Assembly (NCBI GenBank): GCA_910585825.1
Contig: CAJUEY010000055.1
Coordinates: 1-13,579, forward strand
Length of the DNA stretch: 13,579 nt
Source: an uncultured Lachnospiraceae bacterium
GTDB lineage: Bacteria; Bacillota; Clostridia; Lachnospirales; Lachnospiraceae
Direction of reading: 5' to 3'
Shown in pieces: positions 1-6,866 of this stretch (its first letter is position 1; each line of letters opens with the position of its first letter). A program made the position numbers and the translations under genes. Below the pieces are notes generated by a model, which was not told where the DNA came from, ran no database searches, and saw only the letters and a program-made list of their open reading frames with translations.

Positions 1-1
1 T

Positions 2-262
2 CCCGATGATATGAATTATGAAACGCTTGCTAAAAAAGCACGATATTTTAAGCAAAACGAGAAAGGAGTTGCAGCTATGTGTAAAATTATGGAAGATATG
101 AGGAATGAAGCGGCACAAAAGGCGGAACAAAATAAAGCAAAAAGAACGGCGGTTCATTTAATAAAGTTAGGTAAAATGACTTTAGAGGAAATAGCAGAAG
201 CTACAGAATTATCCCTTGATATAGTTAAAGAGTTAGAAAGCCAATCAATGCAGTTAGTGTAA
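2..262 (+). CDS. Rpn-family PD-(D/E)XK nuclease ('transposase'), 3' end only
   Basis: The reading frame is already open at the left edge and ends in TAA, so only the last 86 residues are visible and the catalytic part lies outside the window. The family is recognised by comparison with the complete gene at 12643-13488: the two C-termini align without gaps over the whole visible length. From the DDMNYE stretch, the first 46 residues differ at 4 positions and the last 39 at 16. The tail is a charged, Gln/Ala/Lys-rich helix followed by a small helix-turn-helix-like segment (GKMTLEEIAEATELS). Rpn proteins are DNA endonucleases linked to recombination, toxicity and phage defence. This copy lies on the + strand and is inverted relative to the other. 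An internal SD plus ATG at 62-79 is described separately. Whether the N-terminus is intact cannot be judged from here. Confidence 0.8.
   Translation, partial: PDDMNYETLAKKARYFKQNEKGVAAMCKIMEDMRNEAAQKAEQNKAKRTAVHLIKLGKMTLEEIAEATELSLDIVKELESQSMQLV
77..262 (+). CDS. Possible intragenic C-terminal Rpn product (61 aa, internal start)
   Basis: A perfect Shine-Dalgarno, AAAGGAG (62-68), lies 8 nt before an in-frame ATG (77-79). Initiation there would give a 61-residue protein starting MCKIMEDMRNEAA and ending at the same TAA as the parent gene. The same SD, spacing and ATG occur in the paralogue at 12643-13488. In Escherichia coli Rpn proteins, short C-terminal products made from internal starts have been reported to inhibit the full-length toxic nuclease; applying that here is inference. 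The SD also encodes the conserved Glu-Lys-Gly-Val, so it could be a by-product of protein conservation. Confidence 0.4.
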   Translation: MCKIMEDMRNEAAQKAEQNKAKRTAVHLIKLGKMTLEEIAEATELSLDIVKELESQSMQLV

Positions 263-328
263 TCGGCAAAACAATTTAATATCAAAATTACAGTGTAAAG
301 GCGCATGAGCCCTCCACAGAAGAACGAA

Positions 329-690
329 TCACTTCCGGCCGGGAATCTCAAGCCTGTCTTTTACGGCAAGGGGATGATGAATGGACACTGTAAGGCAGAA
401 CGGCTCTTTTGTCAATGGCACTCCTGCACAGGAGCGAAGTTCCAGCATTGTTTCATCAAAAATACCTCCGATAACGTCAATCTTCTTTCCCAGATTGGCT
501 AAAATCTCCCTGGCATTTTCCGGCGTATTCTCAAATGGAACAATTTCAAATTTCATGTCCGGACAATATGCCTGGATTTTCGGCCATATCTGCATCAAAA
601 GCTGAGCCGGCGTCATGGGAGAACTTCCAATACGAATCACGTTTGCATCTTCCTGCATGGCGTTTTTTGCCCATGTTACAGAATCCCGAA
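329..690 (-). pseudogene. LysR-type regulator remnant (substrate-binding domain fragment)
   Basis: Read on the - strand, this stretch encodes a recognisable piece of a LysR effector-binding domain. It has the end of the linker helix (KIFRDSVTWAKNAMQED), the first beta strand (NVIRIGSSPMTPAQLL) and the later HHPLAVKDRLEIP segment typical of about residues 175-190 of such regulators. The N-terminal winged helix is absent: upstream, the frame runs into the T-box promoter region and meets a stop with no start codon. The C-terminal third is also missing, since the frame stops a few residues after LEIPG. A normal LysR protein is about 300 residues; about 120 remain. No ribosome binding site precedes the one internal Met (658). 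I read it as a dead gene eroded at both ends. The right-hand limit is approximate. Confidence 0.6.
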
Positions 691-707
691 ATATTTTATT
701 TTCCCTC

Positions 708-736
708 TTTACCTTCCAAAATAAATATGTTATGAT
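708..736 (+). promoter_or_regulatory. Sigma-A promoter of the T-box/leuA transcript
   Basis: A -35 TTTACC (708-713) and a -10 TATGAT (731-736) are separated by exactly 17 nt. This places the transcript start near 743, just before the T-box leader. The promoter lies in sequence antisense to the upstream edge of the decayed LysR fragment. Confidence 0.55.
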
Positions 737-742
737 AAAAGC

Positions 743-1032
743 CGTAAAGACGAAGAAAAGGAATAGTACCTGTTCGATCAGATTTCAGAGAGCTGCCGGA
801 CGCTGCGAGGCAGTAGATGAAAAACAGGGAACTCACCTTGGAGTTGCTGCTTGAAATTTTTACACAAAAAGAGTAGACGCAGACGGAGGCCCACCGTTAT
901 GAGGGAAAGGTATAAGGATGCAGTCAATCATCCCGTACCCATAGAGTGCATGATTTTTTCATGAATTAGAGTGGTACCGCGTAAGATGTCTTACGTCTCT
1001 AAGTATTTTCATAGAGGCGCAGGGCTTTTTTT
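743..1032 (+). promoter_or_regulatory. T-box leader, tRNA-Leu responsive (CUC specifier)
   Basis: A Firmicutes T-box element precedes leuA. The diagnostic T-box sequence TGGTACCGCG is at 972-981. Stem I features are visible upstream: an AGAGAGCTGCC distal segment (787-797), an AGTA motif (812-815), and a specifier loop reading GAA-CTC-ACC with the Leu codon CTC at 832-834. The antiterminator forms between AGAG...GCG (967-981) and CGTCTCT (994-1000). The competing terminator pairs CGTCTCT (994-1000) with AGAGGCG (1013-1019), followed by a T run (1026-1032). Known mechanism: uncharged tRNA matching the specifier stabilises the antiterminator, so leuA is transcribed when leucyl-tRNA is low. The leucine assignment fits the downstream enzyme. 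The start and stem boundaries are estimated by eye. Confidence 0.92.
994..1032 (+). terminator. T-box intrinsic terminator (leuA attenuator)
   Basis: CGTCTCT (994-1000) pairs with AGAGGCG (1013-1019) around a 12-nt loop and is followed by GGGC and seven T residues. The 5' arm is shared with the antiterminator, which is the switching element of the T-box. Confidence 0.85.
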
Positions 1033-1130
1033 ATGTTCAAGAAGCCCCGCCTGACCGAAACATGCTCATCTTTTAAGCAAAAGCAGATTTGGGCATCTTC
1101 TGACAAATTTTAGAAAGCGAGGATTCAAAC

Positions 1131-2807
1131 ATGAAGGGATTTGAAAAGTATCGGAAAATGTATTTTATGCCGCCTGAAGACTGTTATGACTGGGTGAAAA
1201 AAGACTCCATTGATAAAGCCCCGGTCTGGTGCAGCGTTGATCTTCGAGACGGAAACCAGGCCCTGATTGAGCCAATGAACCTGGAAGAAAAGATCAGATT
1301 TTACCAGATGCTGGTGGACATCGGTTTTAAACATATTGAAGTCGGTTTTCCCGCAGCATCGGAAACGGAATACCAGTTTCTGCGGGCAATTATTGAACGG
1401 AATATGATTCCTGATGATGTAACGGTACAGGTGCTTACCCAGGCAAGAGAACACATCATCAAACGTACCTTTGAGGCTATTGACGGAGCTCCCAATGTAA
1501 TTGTCCACGTATACAATTCCACCTCCGTTGCGCAGCGTGAACAGGTATTTAAAAAATCCAAAGAAGAAATCAAAAAGATTGCCGTAGACGGTGCAAAGCT
1601 CGTCTATGACTTATCCAAAAACGAAAAAGGCAATATTTCCTTTGAATATTCTCCGGAAAGCTTTACAGGAACAGAAATGGACTATGCGCTGGAAGTATGC
1701 AACGCCGTACTGGATGTCTGGCAGCCGACTCCGGACCGCAAGGCAATTATCAATCTGCCTTCCACCGTACAGTATTCCATGCCTCACGTTTTTGCCAGCC
1801 AGATTGAATATTTCAACAAAAATCTGAAATACAGAGACAGCGTTCTGATCTCTCTGCATCCCCACAACGACAGGGGCAGCGGCATCAGTGATGCAGAACT
1901 GGGCTTACTGGCGGGAGCAGACCGCATCGAAGGAACTTTATTCGGCAACGGGGAACGCACCGGAAATGTAGACATCGTCACACTGGCTATGAATATGTAT
2001 TCCCATGGCGTAGATCCTAAACTAAATTTCCACAATATGAAGGATATCCGCAGCGCTTATGAAGAACTGACGAATATGTCGGTTTCCATGCGTCAGCCTT
2101 ATGGTGGAGATCTGGTATTCACCGCATTTTCCGGTTCCCATCAGGATGCCATTTCAAAAGGCATGGCCGTTCACGATTCCGGAAAAGATCCCTACTGGAC
2201 AGTTCCGTATCTTCCCATTGATCCAAAGGATGTGGGACGCACCTATGATTCCGACGTCATCCGCATCAACAGCCAGTCAGGCAAGGGCGGCGTCAGCTAT
2301 GTATTAAAACAGACCTACGGCATTTCTCTGCCGGATAAGATGAAAGAGGAATTCGGTTATCTTGTCAAAGATGTTTCCGACAAGGAGCACAGCGAACTGG
2401 ATGCCGAAAGAATTTATGATATTTTCAAAGAAACTTACCGTGACATTTCAAGCTCCTTCCATATTCCGGAATGCCACTTTGTACAGAATAACGGAATTGA
2501 AGCGACTGTTACCATCACTTCCACCGACGGCTCCACCGATGTTGTGACTGCAAAGGGCAACGGCCGTCTGGATGCAGTAAGCATTGCGATTAAAAAGCAT
2601 TTTAATATCACTTATGAATTGACGGAATACACAGAACATGCGCTTTCTCGGGGTTCTTCCTCAAAAGCTCTGGCTTACGTAGGAATTACATCACATGATA
2701 AGCTGATCTGGGGCGTGGGCATGGACGAGGATATTATCAAAGCTTCCATAGACGCATTGACGGCAGCCATCAACCGCACCGGTCTTGACAATTTGAAACG
2801 CAGCTAG
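1131..2807 (+). CDS. leuA: 2-isopropylmalate synthase
   Basis: LeuA catalyses the first committed step of leucine synthesis in the cytoplasm: acetyl-CoA plus 2-oxoisovalerate gives 2-isopropylmalate. The 558-residue protein has the HMGL-like TIM barrel with its metal/substrate motifs: DLRDGNQ (37-43), HIEVGFPA (68-75), HPHNDRG (243-249, metal-binding histidines) and GNGERTGNVD (272-281). The C-terminal part (about 430-558) is the LeuA regulatory domain that normally binds leucine for feedback inhibition. The length fits the longer (about 550-residue) LeuA class rather than the roughly 510-residue type. The ATG is preceded by GCGAGG with 9 nt spacing. The gene stands alone: no leuB, leuC or leuD follows, and a terminator lies just downstream. 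Transcription is controlled by the leucine T-box, so control probably acts at both RNA and enzyme level. Confidence 0.95.
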   Translation: MKGFEKYRKMYFMPPEDCYDWVKKDSIDKAPVWCSVDLRDGNQALIEPMNLEEKIRFYQMLVDIGFKHIEVGFPAASETEYQFLRAIIERNMIPDDVTVQVLTQAREHIIKRTFEAIDGAPNVIVHVYNSTSVAQREQVFKKSKEEIKKIAVDGAKLVYDLSKNEKGNISFEYSPESFTGTEMDYALEVCNAVLDVWQPTPDRKAIINLPSTVQYSMPHVFASQIEYFNKNLKYRDSVLISLHPHNDRGSGISDAELGLLAGADRIEGTLFGNGERTGNVDIVTLAMNMYSHGVDPKLNFHNMKDIRSAYEELTNMSVSMRQPYGGDLVFTAFSGSHQDAISKGMAVHDSGKDPYWTVPYLPIDPKDVGRTYDSDVIRINSQSGKGGVSYVLKQTYGISLPDKMKEEFGYLVKDVSDKEHSELDAERIYDIFKETYRDISSSFHIPECHFVQNNGIEATVTITSTDGSTDVVTAKGNGRLDAVSIAIKKHFNITYELTEYTEHALSRGSSSKALAYVGITSHDKLIWGVGMDEDIIKASIDALTAAINRTGLDNLKRS

Positions 2808-2828
2808 ACTTTCCAGGCTGCAATACAC

Positions 2829-2891
2829 AAAAACAGGCTCATGTGTCCTCCTCATTCATTGGGAGGCCTTACATACATAAGCCTGTTTTTT
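2829..2891. terminator. Bidirectional terminator between leuA and hflX
   Basis: AAAAACAGGCT (2829-2839) pairs with AGCCTGTTTTT (2880-2890). The stem continues as CATGT/ACATA with a wobble, and an inner CCTCC/GGAGG helix caps it. Both strands have A/T tracts outside the stem, so it can end leuA (+) and the convergent lipoprotein-hflX unit (-). Confidence 0.85.
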
Positions 2892-2914
2892 GTTTCATAG
2901 ACGCGATTCCACTT

Positions 2915-4153
2915 CTAATTCATTTTTCCATATACATTCATCGGTACATATGCCCGGATAAAAATTCCCTCCGGCTCATAAGATTCTTCCAACAGCTCTC
3001 CCTGCTTTCTCACAAGCTGCAGAATGCCTGCATCCTGATAAGGAATCACCCGTTCTATCAATATCTTATCTTCTCGCAGAAAATCTGCCAGCGTATCTTT
3101 TACCTGTTCCAATCCTTCCCCATATTTTGCAGAAATATCAATGGTGCAATCCGCCTGAAAATCATACAGCGGCTCCTCTTCTGTTCTGATATCCTGCTTG
3201 TTAAATAAGGTTATGATTTTCTTATTTTCAACACCCAGGCTCCGCAGCGTTTCATATACAATATGCATCTGTTTATCTGCTTGGGAGTTGGAAGCATCTA
3301 CCACATGCAAAATATAGTCCGCATATTTTGCTTCTTCCAGAGTGCTTTTAAAAGCCTCCACCAGATGATGCGGCAGTTTTCGGATAAATCCCACTGTATC
3401 CGTCAGCAAAATCTGCTGTTTGCCCGGAAGTTCTAACAATCTGGTCGTAGGATCTAATGTGGCAAATAACATGTTTTCTTCCAGTACATCTGCATTCGTC
3501 AGAGTATTCAAAAGTGTAGATTTGCCCGCATTGGTATAACCCACAATGGCTGCTACCGGAACTTTATTTTTGATGCGTTCTCCTCTGGTAATATCCCGAT
3601 GCTTACGCACCTCCGCCAGTTCCCGTTTCAACTGGGAAATCCTGCTGCCGATCAAACGTCTGTCTATCTCCAGCTTTTTCTCTCCCGGTCCTCTCGTACC
3701 GATGCCGCCTCCAAGCCTTGACATAGCCCGCCCCATTCCCGTCAGTCTGGATGCGCGGTATTTCAGCTGAGCCAGTTCCGCCTGAATCTTTCCTTCACTG
3801 GTGGCCGCCCTCATGGCAAAAATATCCAGTATGATCAGTGTCCGATCCATAACTTTTGCATCCAGCATATCTGAAAGATTTCTAAGCTGCGCAGGAGAAA
3901 GCTCGTCATCGCAGATGATTCCCTCTGCATTGGTCTCAAACATCCGCTCCCGGATTTCTTCTACCTTCCCTTTCCCAACATAAGTTCCGGGATGTACTCT
4001 TTCTCTGTTCTGAACCAGAGTCCCCACAACTTCTGCTCCGGCTGTTCTCGCCAGTTCTGCCAGTTCTTTTATGGAATCTTCCGTATCGTCTCCATCCTGT
4101 TCACTCACGCCCACCAAAAGAACTCTTTCCTTTTCTTCTTCCTTCCGGATCAT
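2915..4153 (-). CDS. hflX: GTPase HflX (ribosome-splitting factor)
   Basis: HflX is a ribosome-associated GTPase that splits stalled or stressed 70S ribosomes; it acts in the cytoplasm at the 50S subunit. The 412-residue protein has the family's N-terminal HflX domain (about 10-190), including HPGTYVGKGKVEEI (54-67), the DDELSPAQLRNL stretch (82-93) and the glycine-rich GRAMSRLGGGIGTRGPGE (141-158). The GTPase domain follows: P-loop GYTNAGKS (205-212), the G2 region around DPTTR (234-238), G3 DTVGFI (252-257), G4 NKQD (318-321) and G5 SAK (341-343). All G motifs are present, so it should be active. Its ATG overlaps the stop of the upstream lipoprotein gene (ATGA), which implies translational coupling; an independent SD is not obvious. 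The C-terminal extension (about 365-412) is ordinary for Firmicutes HflX. Confidence 0.95.
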   Translation of the reverse strand: MIRKEEEKERVLLVGVSEQDGDDTEDSIKELAELARTAGAEVVGTLVQNRERVHPGTYVGKGKVEEIRERMFETNAEGIICDDELSPAQLRNLSDMLDAKVMDRTLIILDIFAMRAATSEGKIQAELAQLKYRASRLTGMGRAMSRLGGGIGTRGPGEKKLEIDRRLIGSRISQLKRELAEVRKHRDITRGERIKNKVPVAAIVGYTNAGKSTLLNTLTNADVLEENMLFATLDPTTRLLELPGKQQILLTDTVGFIRKLPHHLVEAFKSTLEEAKYADYILHVVDASNSQADKQMHIVYETLRSLGVENKKIITLFNKQDIRTEEEPLYDFQADCTIDISAKYGEGLEQVKDTLADFLREDKILIERVIPYQDAGILQLVRKQGELLEESYEPEGIFIRAYVPMNVYGKMN

Positions 4154-5148
4154 TTTGTGTCCTGCTCCTCATTTCTGTTTTTTCCTAAAAATAAATATTC
4201 CCTTGCCGCGGCCGCATCACCCGGATAATCCTCGACATATTCTCCCATCAGCTCTTTGGCCTTTTCAAAATCACCGCTGTATTCATAGGCAGCAATCAAA
4301 TTGCTGCGAAGCTCCTGTTCATCTATCACCTGTTCCAACTCAAGTCCGTTCAGAAATTCAGAAATGGCTTCTTCATAATTCCCTTCTTCCATTTTCTTCT
4401 TGCCTCTCTGGTTATAAGCCACGCTGCTTTCGGGATTCACTTCAATATAGGCATTTATGCATTCTTCTGCTTTCACCGCCTCGCCAGACGCCTCATAAGC
4501 CCTGGCAAGATACAGATTTGCCTCCACATCCCCTTTTTCGATCGCTGTCGCAAGTGATTCAATGGCCTCCGGATACATTTCCTTTAAAAGATAAATTTTT
4601 CCTTTTACCGTATAATTTTCTGCTTTTCTGCCAGCCTTTTTCTCCAATGCTTTTTCCAGATAATCTTTTGCCTCTGTTTCATATCCGGCTCCGTTTAAGC
4701 TGTTGTATACTACAAGATAAATTTCATCATTTTCGGCATATTGAATGGCTTTTTCATAATCTTCTAATGCCTTTATACTCTCATTCATTTTCAGATACAC
4801 AGACCCCCGTAGGAAATAAGCGTCTGAATTCTTATCATCCGACTCCAAAAGCGCATTATAAGTTTCAATGGCATCGTTTAAATCCCCGGCGGCAAACTGT
4901 GCTGCCGCTCTGTAATAACAAATATCCTTTTCATTGGTTCCAAGGACATCTGCCAGTTCTAAGGCGCTGTCAAAAGCCTCTATCGCTTCTGTATAGTTGC
5001 CGTTTTCCATAGCGTTAATTCCGATTGTCCGATATGCATCTTCTTTTTCCAGCCGCTCCTGTTTCGTTGTACATCCCGCCACAAACGTACATGATGCCGC
5101 AATCGCTGCTATTTCTATCCATAAACATGCTTTTTTTCTATTTATCAT
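4150..5148 (-). CDS. TPR-repeat lipoprotein
   Basis: A 332-residue secreted lipoprotein made almost entirely of tetratricopeptide repeats. The N-terminus has a KK-charged start, a hydrophobic core and a lipobox ending VAGC, so Cys26 would be lipidated and the protein held on the outer face of the membrane. From about residue 35 to the end, roughly eight TPR-like units can be read (for example NAMENGNYTEAIEAFDSAL, RGSVYLKMNESIKALEDY, NQRGKKKMEEGNYEEAISEF). TPRs usually bind proteins or peptides; the partner is unknown. I chose the ATG at 5148 because TAGGAG lies 9 nt upstream; an in-frame TTG at 5169 lies upstream of that SD. The stop overlaps the hflX start by 4 nt, so the two genes are probably co-translated. 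Pairing a surface lipoprotein with HflX is not an obvious functional link. Confidence 0.85.
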   Translation of the reverse strand: MINRKKACLWIEIAAIAASCTFVAGCTTKQERLEKEDAYRTIGINAMENGNYTEAIEAFDSALELADVLGTNEKDICYYRAAAQFAAGDLNDAIETYNALLESDDKNSDAYFLRGSVYLKMNESIKALEDYEKAIQYAENDEIYLVVYNSLNGAGYETEAKDYLEKALEKKAGRKAENYTVKGKIYLLKEMYPEAIESLATAIEKGDVEANLYLARAYEASGEAVKAEECINAYIEVNPESSVAYNQRGKKKMEEGNYEEAISEFLNGLELEQVIDEQELRSNLIAAYEYSGDFEKAKELMGEYVEDYPGDAAAAREYLFLGKNRNEEQDTK

Positions 5149-5187
5149 GATCTCAACTCCTAAGTTCAAATCTTAACGCACTATTAC

Positions 5188-5216
5188 ATATTAGCAGTAC
5201 TTTCTCTAATCTGCAA
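5188..5216 (-). promoter_or_regulatory. Promoter of the lipoprotein-hflX operon
   Basis: On the - strand, -35 TTGCAG (5211-5216) and -10 TAATAT (5188-5193) are separated by 17 nt. They lie 40 nt upstream of the lipoprotein ATG, with a good SD in between. Confidence 0.6.
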
Positions 5217-5240
5217 CCAGGAATTCTCTACTTTTCGTTA

Positions 5241-5269
5241 TTGTTTTCTAAAACAGCGTATGATATACT
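5241..5269 (+). promoter_or_regulatory. Promoter of the 74-aa orphan gene
   Basis: -35 TTGTTT (5241-5246) and -10 TATACT (5264-5269) are separated by 17 nt on the + strand, 54 nt upstream of the ATG at 5324. It diverges from the lipoprotein-hflX promoter, with the two -35 boxes 24 nt apart. Confidence 0.65.
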
Positions 5270-5323
5270 GTAAGTAATTTATACACTTTAAGATTATTTT
5301 CTATTCATAGAAAGGAGCCACTT

Positions 5324-5548
5324 ATGGCATACGGTCATTCCTTTTACAATGCAAAAACAGATTCTGTAGACACTATTCTCAACAGTAGAACCATACTCCG
5401 GCTTTCCTGTAAGGAAATTTTTCCTACCATTTCAACAACGCCCAAAACGTATGATTTAATGGTAAAACTTTCCCGGGAAGATCCTGCTGTATTTACGGAA
5501 ATGACGCTGGATCGCTGTCTGGAATCTTATTTAAAGTCTTTTCCCTGA
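5324..5548 (+). CDS. Small hypothetical protein, 74 aa
   Basis: I do not recognise this protein. It is treated as real because it has a complete expression unit: a sigma-A promoter with a 17-nt spacer, an AAAGGAG ribosome binding site 7 nt before the ATG, and a strong terminator starting 4 nt after the stop. The sequence is soluble-looking, with no signal peptide or membrane segment. The first half is Ser/Thr-rich (about residues 11-43), and the second half looks helical and amphipathic (DLMVKLSREDPAVFTEMTLDRCLESYLKSF). There are two cysteines (29 and 65) and no CxxC motif. The gene is monocistronic, divergent from the lipoprotein-hflX unit and convergent with the 419-residue gene. A small regulatory or adaptor protein is possible, but no function is assigned. 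Confidence 0.7.
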   Translation: MAYGHSFYNAKTDSVDTILNSRTILRLSCKEIFPTISTTPKTYDLMVKLSREDPAVFTEMTLDRCLESYLKSFP

Positions 5549-5551
5549 GAC

Positions 5552-5592
5552 AAAATCGGTCGGCAGAATCAGAATCTGCCGACCGATTTTTC
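5552..5592. terminator. Strong bidirectional terminator
   Basis: AAAATCGGTCGGCAGA (5552-5567) pairs perfectly with TCTGCCGACCGATTTT (5575-5590) around a short 7-nt loop, flanked by A and T tracts. It serves both the 74-aa gene (+) and the sigma/419-aa unit (-). Confidence 0.95.
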
Positions 5593-5602
5593 TATGCGCT
5601 TT

Positions 5603-6862
5603 TTATATGCCTTTATTTTTCATATCTTCGATTTCCATCTCCATTTCCCGCGCCTTGTTATCTCTTGCAATCGCCCGTAAAATCCGCTCCACATCTTCCG
5701 GCGAAAACATGCCGATAGCTCTCGCCAGATCTCCCAGATTATCACGATTCACTTTCAGGGAACCTCCTTTGGCAAGGGGTATGGTCAATACATTTTTGGA
5801 ATCCGTCATGTCTCCCAGGCAAATCTGCTGTTTTTTATTGTCGCAGAGAAACGTCACGCCGTTGTATACAATCATTCCGGATTCATCTGCCAGATATGAA
5901 TAAGGCGCTTTTTTCTCTCCCATAAGACGCGCCAGAAAACTGCTGCCTCTTGGCAGAGCGGGATTTGTTCCTTCCAAAGCCTCTTTTTCCAAAACAGGCT
6001 TTTCTTCGGTTTCTCCGTCTCCCGCATCTACACCCGCCGTTTCTGCCAGCGTCTTCGACTCCACTGCGCTGCCAGCCGGTGGATTTATAGGTTTTTTGCC
6101 CTGATCCTTGCGAATTCTCTCCCTTAATTCCGCCTTGTATGCATCAATATCTTCATCGATTTTTTTCATTAATTTTTCCCAATCTTCGATGGAAAATTCT
6201 GATCCGCCGGTAGGAATTTTCGGAGGGCCTTCTTTGATCCTCTTTTTTACAAATCCGTGAAACTCCTCTAACAGCTTTGCAAAGCTGACAAGGTCTTCTT
6301 CGGTTTCTTCCCCTTCTTCCTGATTGGGGTTGTATTCCGTCACCATTCCGTTGTTGAACAGCTCCCTTGCCTTCTGCCACGCTTCTACTGCCATTTTCTC
6401 CACAGGATCTTCCGTATCTTCCGAAACTTTCAAAGGATTCACTTCATATGCCTGATAAGTTCCGTCTTCATTTTTCTGCTCAATATAAACCCTGTGCATA
6501 TCAACTTCCACTCTGGCTTTTAAGGTATAGCCTTCTGCTGCAAAGGATTTCACATAATCGCTTTCACTGCATTCTATATAACGGACGCCGCACTCCATCA
6601 CTGCATTCATTTTGACAGAGCCGTTCCACTGCATCATCAGCTCTGTGGCCGTTTTTCCATAATAATAGTCAATCCGGTTAAAACTTTTCTGATCCAAAAC
6701 CTCCTGTTTCCCGCCGGATTCTTCTTCTGTCCTTTGATCTGACATGCCTTTTAAATTTTTGGAAAATCCCGCTTTCGCACTCTCCTGCATTTTTGGATCG
6801 GAATAATATCCGGTGTTCATTTGTTCTGAAAACCACTTTCCGTTTACGCCATTCAATGCCAT
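5603..6862 (-). CDS. Uncharacterised 419-aa protein downstream of the ECF sigma factor
   Basis: I do not recognise a named family with confidence. The 419-residue protein is hydrophilic and acidic, with no signal peptide and no transmembrane segment. Three zones can be seen. An N-terminal globular part (about 60-150) contains IDYYYGKTATELMMQWNG and a beta-rich stretch ending in a TYQAYEVNPLKV motif. A Glu/Lys-rich linker region (about 180-300) includes a PTGGSEFSIEDWEKLMKK segment. A compact C-terminal domain (about 320-405) carries YNGVTFLCDNKKQQICLGD and VNRDNLGDLARAIGMFSPED. It starts 4 nt after the sigma stop codon, with an AAGGAAGGG SD inside the end of the sigma gene, so the two are co-transcribed. 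A cognate anti-sigma usually sits here and is usually membrane-bound; this protein is not. It could be a cytoplasmic anti-sigma or a downstream target. Confidence 0.8.
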   Translation of the reverse strand: MALNGVNGKWFSEQMNTGYYSDPKMQESAKAGFSKNLKGMSDQRTEEESGGKQEVLDQKSFNRIDYYYGKTATELMMQWNGSVKMNAVMECGVRYIECSESDYVKSFAAEGYTLKARVEVDMHRVYIEQKNEDGTYQAYEVNPLKVSEDTEDPVEKMAVEAWQKARELFNNGMVTEYNPNQEEGEETEEDLVSFAKLLEEFHGFVKKRIKEGPPKIPTGGSEFSIEDWEKLMKKIDEDIDAYKAELRERIRKDQGKKPINPPAGSAVESKTLAETAGVDAGDGETEEKPVLEKEALEGTNPALPRGSSFLARLMGEKKAPYSYLADESGMIVYNGVTFLCDNKKQQICLGDMTDSKNVLTIPLAKGGSLKVNRDNLGDLARAIGMFSPEDVERILRAIARDNKAREMEMEIEDMKNKGI

Positions 6863-6866
6863 ATCC

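Larger units (their letters stand above)
1..262 (+). repeat. Inverted-repeat arm A (Rpn 3' end), partner 12643-12904
   Basis: Bases 1-262 align gap-free with the reverse complement of 12643-12904. The first roughly 150 bases are nearly identical and the rest is diverged. The two arms bracket about 12.4 kb in opposite orientation, so homologous recombination between them would invert everything from leuA to rmuC. Confidence 0.75.

Noticed and set aside
615..854. + strand frame over the LysR remnant and T-box
   Set aside because: It crosses the leuA promoter and Stem I of the T-box and has no SD.
1125..1508. - strand frame of 127 codons
   Set aside because: Antisense of the first part of leuA, with no SD and a random-looking composition.
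4071..5012. Long + strand open frame (313 codons)
   Set aside because: It is antisense to the TPR lipoprotein and the hflX 5' end, and is Pro/His/Leu/Cys-rich without any family pattern; the - strand genes have domains, SDs and promoters.
6153..6380. - strand frame of 75 codons
   Set aside because: It is an out-of-frame shadow inside the 419-residue gene.
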